Source: Azonexaceae bacterium (GTDB lineage: Bacteria; Pseudomonadota; Gammaproteobacteria; Burkholderiales; Rhodocyclaceae). From it: a stretch of DNA of 7,137 bases. How positions within the stretch are numbered: position 1 is the stretch's first letter; each line of letters opens with the position of its first letter. The DNA is taken from positions 1 through 7,137 of the forward strand of contig SSTB01000248.1 of NCBI GenBank assembly GCA_009469665.1, given 5' to 3'. This document shows, in pieces, positions 1 through 4,758 of the stretch. A model generated the notes under the pieces. That model ran no database searches and was not told where the DNA came from. It saw only the letters and a program-made list of their open reading frames with translations. Both the position numbers and the translations under genes were made by a program.

Positions 1-1155
1 GGTGATATTGACGCTGCCGAAATAGACGGCCAGGACGTAGAAGGTGGTCTCCGTGGAGCCCTGAATGATGGCGGCGAGCTTGGCGGGGAAGGAATCGACG
101 CCGTAGGTGCTCATCACATCCACCATCAACCCCCGGGCACCGCTGCCCGAGAGGGTCTTCATCAGCCCAACCGGCAGGGCCGGGACGAAGGCATCGTCGA
201 GGCCGAGGGCCAGAACGGCGCTGCGGATGGCACCGATGAGGAAATCCATGCCGCCGGTGGTGCGGAAGACCGAAATCGCAGCCAGCATGGCCACCAGGTA
301 GGGAATGATCTGGACGGCGACGCCGAAGCCCTCCTTGGCGCCTTCCACGAAACTCTCGTAGACGTCGATGCCCCGCCACGCCGCCACGGCCACGAATAGC
401 ACGATGAGGGAGACGATGATGCCGCTGCCCAGCAGACCGATCATCTGCGCCATGCGCTCCGGCGCCATGCCGTTCAGCCACCAGTACAAGCCGCCCATAA
501 GGGCGGCGAAACCGGCGCAGAAGGCCAGCACCGGCCGGCAGAAGAGGTTGATGCGCTGCCACAGGGCCACCGCCACCAGCCCGGCGCAAAAGGAGACGAA
601 GGTGCCCAGCAGGGTCGGCAAGAAGATATCGGCAGCGTTGAAGCCCACCAGCCCCTGTTGCAGGGCGATACTCTGGCGGATGGCGATGACGGTGGTGGGA
701 ATCAGCGTGATGCCCGCCGTGTTGAGCACCAGGAACATGATCATCGGATTGCTGGCGGTGTCCTTCTGCGGATTGATCTCCTGCAGTTCCCGCATGGCTT
801 TCAGCCCCAGGGGCGTGGCGGCGTTGTCCAGGCCCAGCATGTTGGCCGAGAAATTCATGACAATGCTGCCGCCGGCCGGATGCCCCGCCGGAATATCCGG
901 GAACACGCGGCGGAAAAAGGGCGCCATGGCCCGCCCGAAGAGCTGGATCAAGCCGCCCCGCTCGCCGATCTTCATGATGCCCAGCCACAGGCTCATGATG
1001 CCCACCAGGCCGAGGGCAATGTCGAAGCCGGTCTTTGCCGTGTCGAAGAGCCCGGTCAGCACCCGGGAAAACACCTCCAGGTCGCCCTGGAGCGTCTGCA
1101 CCACGGCGGCGACGAAGCCGAGAAGGATGAAGGCGATCCAGAGACGATTGAGCAC
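1..1155 (-). CDS. SpmA-SpmB fusion, nucleoside-recognition (Gate) domain membrane protein, 3' end cut off
   Basis: This is a polytopic inner-membrane protein with two Gate/nucleoside-recognition domains, corresponding to SpmA and SpmB of Bacillus fused in one chain. 385 residues are visible and the frame is still open at the window edge. Full-length fusions are, from memory, a little over 400 residues, so only a short tail is missing. The SpmA half (about residues 1-200) contains GHPAGGSIVMNFSANMLGLDNAATPLG at 91-117 in pieces typical of the family, and NTAGITLIPTTVIAIRQ near 145-161. The SpmB half (about 265-385) contains EGAKEGFGVAVQIIPYLVAM at 271-290, MKTLSGSGARG near 332-342 and QGSTETTFYVLAVYFGSV near 365-382. 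Several hydrophobic stretches (7-20, 178-200, 205-227, 238-259) fit membrane helices. The GTG start gives VLNRLWIAFILLGF, the usual family N-terminus, and is the only plausible start after the in-frame TGA at 1189-1191. No good Shine-Dalgarno sequence precedes it. In non-sporulating Proteobacteria the transported substrate or role is not established. Confidence 0.9.
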   Translation of the reverse strand, partial: MLNRLWIAFILLGFVAAVVQTLQGDLEVFSRVLTGLFDTAKTGFDIALGLVGIMSLWLGIMKIGERGGLIQLFGRAMAPFFRRVFPDIPAGHPAGGSIVMNFSANMLGLDNAATPLGLKAMRELQEINPQKDTASNPMIMFLVLNTAGITLIPTTVIAIRQSIALQQGLVGFNAADIFLPTLLGTFVSFCAGLVAVALWQRINLFCRPVLAFCAGFAALMGGLYWWLNGMAPERMAQMIGLLGSGIIVSLIVLFVAVAAWRGIDVYESFVEGAKEGFGVAVQIIPYLVAMLAAISVFRTTGGMDFLIGAIRSAVLALGLDDAFVPALPVGLMKTLSGSGARGLMVDVMSTYGVDSFPAKLAAIIQGSTETTFYVLAVYFGSVNIT

Positions 1156-1188
1156 GGGAGCGGAAGGGCCGCGGCGCTGAGGGGCGCT

Positions 1189-1743
1189 TCAGGCCGCAGC
1201 GCGGCGCAGAAGCCGGCGCACACCCTGGCGCAGGCGCTGCCACCAGTTGCGGCCGGCCGGGGCCTGCGCCGCACACGCCACCCCGGCGACGGGCTGCGGA
1301 TCGCACGCGGCCCCGGGTGCGGGCAGCGCCTCAGGGGCGAGGGACTCGGACGCGGGCGGCGCTGCACTGGCCGCTGCGGAAGCCCGCGCAATCGCCGCGT
1401 CGGGCTCGACCGGCACTGGCACTGGCACCGGTGCCGGCGCCAGTGCCGCTGGCCCGGCGGGAATCGTCGCCCCCAGAAGAGCGGCGGCCTCGCTGACCGC
1501 AAGGGGGACTGTGGCAGCGATGGACTGGTCAGAGACCATCACTTCCGCAACCGGCGCGGGCGGGGCCAAGACCAGCGTTTCAAGCGCTGGCGAAGGCTTC
1601 GCCACGGACTTCCTGCGCGCCGCGCGAGGCCGGGGCGCCACCGCGGGCCTGGGACGGCGGGGGGCCGCAGGAACAGTGGGTTCATCACGCAGATAGCTCG
1701 ATTTGCGTTCGTCAAAGTGCTCGATTTCGTCGAAGGTCAGCAT
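1189..1743 (-). CDS. Hypothetical Ala/Pro-rich protein with Trp/Arg-rich C-terminus
   Basis: This is a 184-residue protein that I do not recognise. It starts MLTFDEIEHFDERKSSYLRD, a short acidic/basic ordered-looking segment. A basic Pro/Arg stretch follows (about 25-50), then a long Ala/Pro/Val low-complexity region (about 50-165) containing a PVPVPVPV tract at 105-112, and it ends NWWQRLRQGVRRLLRRAAA, which could form a cationic amphipathic helix. There is no signal peptide or membrane segment. The frame is open up to 1860, but the ATG at 1743 is preferred because a GGAG sits 7 bases upstream and because the longer N-terminus overlaps the intergenic regulatory sequence. It lies 33 bases upstream of the SpmA-SpmB gene and is probably co-transcribed with it. 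The very high G+C allows long false frames on both strands, so the assignment rests on the ribosome site, the candidate promoter and the fit between neighbours. Confidence 0.6.
   Translation of the reverse strand: MLTFDEIEHFDERKSSYLRDEPTVPAAPRRPRPAVAPRPRAARRKSVAKPSPALETLVLAPPAPVAEVMVSDQSIAATVPLAVSEAAALLGATIPAGPAALAPAPVPVPVPVEPDAAIARASAAASAAPPASESLAPEALPAPGAACDPQPVAGVACAAQAPAGRNWWQRLRQGVRRLLRRAAA
1412..1441. repeat. Five-unit hexanucleotide tandem repeat
   Basis: Five consecutive 6-base units read GGCACT, GGCACT, GGCACC, GGTGCC and GGCGCC on the plus strand. On the minus strand they encode part of the alternating Pro-Val tract of the low-complexity protein. Unit length is a multiple of three, so expansion or contraction would keep the frame. 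The copy number may vary between strains; this is inference. Confidence 0.6.
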
Positions 1744-1750
1744 GGCGAAT

Positions 1751-1754
1751 CTCC
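1751..1754 (-). promoter_or_regulatory. Shine-Dalgarno site that sets the start at 1743
   Basis: GGAG on the minus strand lies 7 bases before the ATG at 1743. It is the reason for choosing this start over the open upstream frame, which begins at an ATG at 1860. Confidence 0.6.
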
Positions 1755-1825
1755 GTGAGTTGGTGGTCGCACACCCCGCTGCCAGCGGATGGCCGCTCGC
1801 GATGGCGGCTCGCTTCCTATCCGGC

Positions 1826-1854
1826 ATGATAACAGAAATGGTGCACCGCACCAA
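1826..1854 (-). promoter_or_regulatory. Candidate sigma-70 promoter for the Ala/Pro-rich gene and SpmA-SpmB
   Basis: On the minus strand TATCAT (1826-1831) matches the -10 consensus at 5 of 6 positions. TTGGTG (1849-1854) matches the -35 consensus at 3 of 6, and the spacer is exactly 17 bases. The predicted leader to the ATG at 1743 is about 75 bases. The -35 hexamer lies inside a short inverted repeat that may instead be a terminator, so the two readings compete or overlap. Confidence 0.3.
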
Positions 1855-1873
1855 AAACACCCCGCAACGGCGG
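1831..1873 (-). terminator. Candidate intrinsic terminator after the L,D-transpeptidase gene
   Basis: Two small hairpins follow the TAG stop at 1874-1876 on the minus strand. The first is CCGC-CGTT-GCGG (1862-1873), followed after four bases by five T (1853-1857). The second is TGGTGC-GGT-GCACCA (1839-1853), followed by TTTCTGTT. Both stems are short (4 and 6 bp), so termination may be weak. The 130-base gap to the next gene and the candidate promoter inside it fit a transcription-unit boundary. Confidence 0.35.
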
Positions 1874-2590
1874 CTAGTTTTCAGTCAGACCGGGCAGCCG
1901 CCAAGGTTCCCGAAGCGCCTCGCAGACCGCGCGAGGCAACTGCACGAGCACCGGTGCCCGAGCCCCGTCGAGCCATGTCGCGAGGGCCAGCATATCGTCC
2001 CTCGCCAGGGCCGTGCACCCTGCCGTCGGCACGCCCGGCGCCTCCCAGACGTGCAGAAAAATGCAGGAACCTGCCCCGGGCACCACGGGCTCACAGTTAT
2101 AGCCGACCACGGCCCCGATCTCGTAGCGGCAATCCCCCCGCAGCATGTCCTCGCAGGAGCGCCAATCCTCATCCACCCGGCGCCGATCGACGATTCGGTT
2201 GTAGTGGCGGGAAGCCGGATCGTCGACGCACTTGAGGTTCGGCGTCGCCGCAAGAAAAGGCAGTCGGGCCACCGGGGCCACCCCCTCATCGGCGGCGCCG
2301 TAACCGAACAGCCCGGTGATGGGGAACACTCCGGCGGGAGAACGGCCGTCACCTTCCCGCTTGCGCGGCACCTCCCCCGGCCCGGCATCCGGAAACCCAC
2401 TCCCCACCGCCATTCCTGCCCGCCCGAGAACGGCCCGGAACGGCCCCGGGCCGGGTTGCCATGCCTGGCCCGGGGAAGCCAAGTCAAAACACCGGAGGGT
2501 TGCCGCGGAGCTATCCCAATCGTCGCCGAGGACCAGGACGAGTTGCGTGGGCGAGGCACTGACGGGATACGATGACAAGTCGGGGAGCAT
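1874..2590 (-). CDS. L,D-transpeptidase (YkuD) family protein
   Basis: This is a 238-residue YkuD-type domain protein. The catalytic signature near the C-terminus is visible as H180 in FLHVWEAPGVPTAGC and the nucleophile C192 in TAGCTAL (residues 189-195). A GDGRSPAGVFP segment at 80-90 is typical of this branch. Family enzymes form or exchange peptide crosslinks in peptidoglycan through an acyl-enzyme on the cysteine, in the periplasm. Relatives that I remember carry an N-terminal signal peptide. Here the protein begins MLPDLSSYPVSASPTQLVLVL, directly at the domain, and an in-frame TGA lies two codons upstream of the ATG. No Shine-Dalgarno sequence precedes the start. Either the enzyme is not exported by the Sec route, or its 5' end has been lost or mis-sequenced. 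Its codons are very G+C-rich (47 of 60 bases in 2401-2460), unlike the operon upstream. The family call is firm; the true substrate is unknown. Confidence 0.85.
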   Translation of the reverse strand: MLPDLSSYPVSASPTQLVLVLGDDWDSSAATLRCFDLASPGQAWQPGPGPFRAVLGRAGMAVGSGFPDAGPGEVPRKREGDGRSPAGVFPITGLFGYGAADEGVAPVARLPFLAATPNLKCVDDPASRHYNRIVDRRRVDEDWRSCEDMLRGDCRYEIGAVVGYNCEPVVPGAGSCIFLHVWEAPGVPTAGCTALARDDMLALATWLDGARAPVLVQLPRAVCEALREPWRLPGLTEN

Positions 2591-2792
2591 GTCGGATCAG
2601 CGAATAATTGAGGCAAGCATAGAGTCGCGAAAGTGAGCGGCTGTTTGCGACCCAAAGGAGACTGTCAGAATATTTTGAATCAGATAGCTGCTTTCCTGAC
2701 CAAAGCAGTCCTTGGGCACCTCGGAGTAATTTGGGAGCTTAGGGGAATTGCTCTGTAAATTGGCTCACCATGGAAATAAGCTCAGCTGCATC
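2591..2792. other. Intergenic gap at the base-composition break
   Basis: This gap of about 200 bases lies between the last gene of the upstream run and the L,D-transpeptidase gene. No open frame here looks like a gene, and no tRNA end, insertion-sequence end or attachment repeat was recognised. It contains one perfect inverted repeat (2688-2708) and a GCGACCCAAAGGAGAC element discussed in the findings. Composition drops from about 70% or more G+C below 2580 to about 50% here. No promoter for the downstream gene could be supported with confidence. Confidence 0.5.
2688..2708. repeat. Perfect 7-bp inverted repeat, possible weak terminator
   Basis: CTGCTTT (2688-2694) and AAAGCAG (2702-2708) are perfect inverted arms around a 7-base loop. 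The hairpin lies about 85 bases downstream of the stop of the 82-residue protein gene. On the minus strand no run of T follows directly, only an A/T-rich stretch about 10 bases later, so it is a poor intrinsic terminator. It could mark the 3' end of the operon mRNA or be a protein-binding site. Confidence 0.35.
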
Positions 2793-3041
2793 TTACAAAG
2801 AGGGTTTGTACCCCGACGACAATGACTGGATGAGGTGCTTAAAAGCCTCTTTTACCTGAACTTCGTCGCACCCCATCAAGATGGCATCTTCAAGAACGTC
2901 TTGGGCAACCTGCCGTAACTCTTCAAGGTTTTCCCGCATGACTTTCAGCTTTTCGGCGCAGGCAACGACGCTGCCATCTGGCTTACGCCATGGCAATTCC
3001 GGCGAACCGTAGATTTGCTCGGTAAGAATTTCTTTACTCAT
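2793..3041 (-). CDS. Small conserved-looking protein of unknown function, last gene of the operon
   Basis: This is an 82-residue soluble protein starting MSKEILTEQIYGSPELPWRK. Visible features are an N-terminal PW/DGS segment (PELPWRKPDGS, 14-24), two cysteines (C28, C58) and two likely helices: about 29-55, rich in Leu/Glu/Arg (KLKVMRENLEELRQVAQDVL), and about 59-75. There is no signal peptide, membrane segment or metal-binding cluster. The ATG is chosen because it overlaps the TAA of the aminotransferase gene in the arrangement ATGAGTAA, an 8-base overlap typical of translational coupling. A longer frame to 3095 would run deep into that gene and has no ribosome site. I have a loose memory of similar short proteins in Betaproteobacteria but cannot assign a family or function. 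A role linked to the neighbouring amino-acid or sulfite genes is only inference. Confidence 0.75.
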   Translation of the reverse strand: MSKEILTEQIYGSPELPWRKPDGSVVACAEKLKVMRENLEELRQVAQDVLEDAILMGCDEVQVKEAFKHLIQSLSSGYKPSL

Positions 3042-4263
3042 CAAAATCAGTGCCGCCAGCAAGGTCTCCGTATGTGCTGAAGTGAGAGAGCGCATCAGCC
3101 ACCATCTCGATATTGCCCGGATTCAACCCGGCAAAGCAAAGACGACCGGTATCGACGAGATAGATGGCAAATTCGTCTTGCAGAGCTTTGACCTGCGGGG
3201 CGCTCAGTCCGGTTACGCCAAACATTCCCCGAGTTCGAAGCAGATGCTGATAATGGTTTTGAGCATTTTGCTGCACTAGTGATTTAGCCAGTCCTGTGCG
3301 CATCGACTGCACACGCAATCGCATCTGCTCGACGTCGGCACGCCAACTGGCTGCCAGTTTTGGATTATGTAGGACCTTGGCGATGATGCTAGCCCCGTGG
3401 GCAGGTGGGTTCGAATAACTGGCACGGACGGTGTGCACCATCTCGGCTTGTGCCAGCGCGGCCTCCTTGGGTGTAGCACACACAAAAGTCAGCGCACCGC
3501 ATCGCTCGCCGTAAAGCGCGAAATTTTTAGAGAACGAATTGGCGACAAGACAGCACACCCTCTGGTTTGCCATGGCTCGTATCGCGTAAGCATCTTCGTC
3601 GATGCCGGAGCCAAATCCTTGATAGGCGAAATCGAAAAATGGAATCAGTCGCCCCGCCTTGGCAATGGCCGTAACTTCGTCCCACTGCTCTGGTGACAAA
3701 TCTGCACCGGTCGGGTTATGACAGCAGGGATGAAATACGACGATGCTTTGGGGCGCCAGGGCTTTGAGGCAAGCCACGAGCGACTCAAAATCAACTGAAT
3801 GCGAGCGCGAGTCGTAGTAGGGATAGCGATGAACATCGAATCCGGTAGCTTTGAATATGGCAACTTGGTTTTCCCAAGTCGGCTCACTGACCCAAACCTT
3901 AGAATTTGGGAAACGACGTTTCAAAATCTCAGCACCGACTCTCAAGGCTCCCGTGCCGCCCAATGACTGAATCGTGCTCAGGTTGCCCGCAACAAGCATG
4001 GGGTGGTCTGGGCCGAATAGCAAACCTTGAACCGCCTGGCAGTAATCGGCATGACCACTCATTGGTAAGTACGATGATGGCCTCGGGGTATCGTAAATGA
4101 GCCAGAGCGCTTCTCTAACCGAGGAAAGGAGTGGCAGTTCACCCGTTGCATCGTAGTAAAGGCCGATGCTCAGATTCACTTTGTGGGGGCGATGGTCCTG
4201 CTGGTATCTCGGATACAGCGAAAAGATAGGGTCCGCAGGGTAGTTTTGAAATGAGCTAAACAT
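3034..4263 (-). CDS. Aromatic-amino-acid/aspartate aminotransferase (TyrB-like)
   Basis: This is a 409-residue PLP-dependent class I aminotransferase of the AspC/TyrB subgroup. It moves the amino group between glutamate and aspartate or aromatic 2-oxo acids in the cytoplasm. Visible residues, numbered from the ATG at 4263, are the PLP lysine K246 in NSFSKNFALYGER, phosphate-contacting R254, N183 in HPCCHNPTG, pyridine-contacting D211 in FFDFAYQGF, and the two substrate-carboxylate arginines R280 (VRASYSNPP) and R374 (GRLCFAGLN). R280 corresponds to R292 of E. coli AspC, so dicarboxylates should be accepted. The wording of several segments (KVNLSIGLYY, SYLPMSGH, VSEPTWENQVAIF, EEDAYAIRA-like) is closer to TyrB than AspC. 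A GTG at 4272 directly follows the upstream stop, but the ATG at 4263 is preferred: it has an AGG 8 bases upstream and gives the normal MF-type N-terminus. Length is normal (about 397 in E. coli) plus a short C-terminal extension. The gene is part of the operon with the sulfite reductase. Confidence 0.92.
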   Translation of the reverse strand: MFSSFQNYPADPIFSLYPRYQQDHRPHKVNLSIGLYYDATGELPLLSSVREALWLIYDTPRPSSYLPMSGHADYCQAVQGLLFGPDHPMLVAGNLSTIQSLGGTGALRVGAEILKRRFPNSKVWVSEPTWENQVAIFKATGFDVHRYPYYDSRSHSVDFESLVACLKALAPQSIVVFHPCCHNPTGADLSPEQWDEVTAIAKAGRLIPFFDFAYQGFGSGIDEDAYAIRAMANQRVCCLVANSFSKNFALYGERCGALTFVCATPKEAALAQAEMVHTVRASYSNPPAHGASIIAKVLHNPKLAASWRADVEQMRLRVQSMRTGLAKSLVQQNAQNHYQHLLRTRGMFGVTGLSAPQVKALQDEFAIYLVDTGRLCFAGLNPGNIEMVADALSHFSTYGDLAGGTDFDE

Positions 4264-4272
4264 CGCAGGCAC

Positions 4273-4758
4273 CTATTCCGATGGGCGGAGACGGCGCTCA
4301 GGGGACCAACTGAAATCCTTGAGTGCGGCCAGTGCTTCCTCAGGCGACTGGTCTGCCCGCAACGCAAATGAACTGAATCCGCAGCGGTGCAGAAGATAAA
4401 TCTGGTCGCGCAGGATGTCGCCCATTGCCCGCAGGTCGCCGGTATAACCCATACGCTCATGCAAAATTCGCCCTTTGGAATAGCCACGACCATCCGTAAA
4501 GCTCGGGAATTGAACGGCAATCACCGGCAAGGACGCGATGGCTGATACCAACTCCTCAGGCTCGTCTGCTGGACTCAGCCAGACGCCGATGTTATGCCCC
4601 ATGGCCGAAAGAGTTTTTCCATGTGATTGCCACAAAGCAAGGGAAAGGATGAGGTGCTCGGCCAACGAGGTCTTTGCCTCGGTCAGTTCTTCCTCGCTAC
4701 CAACACAGCGCCAAGGGTCCGATGAGACCAATCCAGACAAGTTAATCAGCGGTGCCAT
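4273..4758 (-). CDS. DUF934 family protein, sulfite-reductase-associated
   Basis: This 161-residue soluble protein matches the DUF934 family, often labelled as a putative oxidoreductase and usually encoded next to cysI/cysH in Proteobacteria. The diagnostic block is FPSFTDGRGYSKGR at 84-97, followed by YTGDLRAMGDILRDQ (105-119) and LHRCGFSSFALR (123-134). No catalytic activity is established for the family; its constant pairing with siroheme sulfite reductase suggests an accessory role in sulfite reduction. The ATG at 4758 lies inside the end of cysI, a 17-base overlap, and GGAG sits 6 bases before it. An in-frame ATG at 4770 is less likely because it would precede that ribosome site. The frame continues to 5028, but that part is the antisense-free alternative frame of cysI and not a real extension. 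The gene is followed after 9 bases by the aminotransferase rather than by cysH. Confidence 0.88.
   Translation of the reverse strand: MAPLINLSGLVSSDPWRCVGSEEELTEAKTSLAEHLILSLALWQSHGKTLSAMGHNIGVWLSPADEPEELVSAIASLPVIAVQFPSFTDGRGYSKGRILHERMGYTGDLRAMGDILRDQIYLLHRCGFSSFALRADQSPEEALAALKDFSWSPERRLRPSE

Noticed and set aside
368..1180. Plus-strand open frame over the SpmA-SpmB gene (270 codons)
   Set aside because: The minus strand encodes recognisable Gate-domain motifs through the whole stretch; the plus product is Met/Arg/Pro-rich without family features.
658..1758. Long plus-strand open frame (366 codons)
   Set aside because: It is antisense to the well-supported SpmA-SpmB gene and the Ala/Pro-rich gene. 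Its product is His/Arg/Gly-rich with no domain, as expected for an antisense frame in very G+C-rich DNA.
1839..1853. NtrC-type enhancer site (TGGTGC-GGT-GCACCA)
   Set aside because: The arms are in the reverse orientation to the NtrC consensus (GCACC...GGTGC), and a hairpin reading fits better.
1885..2655. Alternative minus-strand frame over the L,D-transpeptidase (256 codons)
   Set aside because: The catalytic His and Cys motif is in the other frame. This frame is a shadow, though its first codons are mentioned as a possible displaced signal sequence.
2591..2792. Insertion-sequence end or integration site at the composition joint
   Set aside because: No transposase or integrase, no paired terminal inverted repeats, no target duplication and no tRNA 3' end could be seen.
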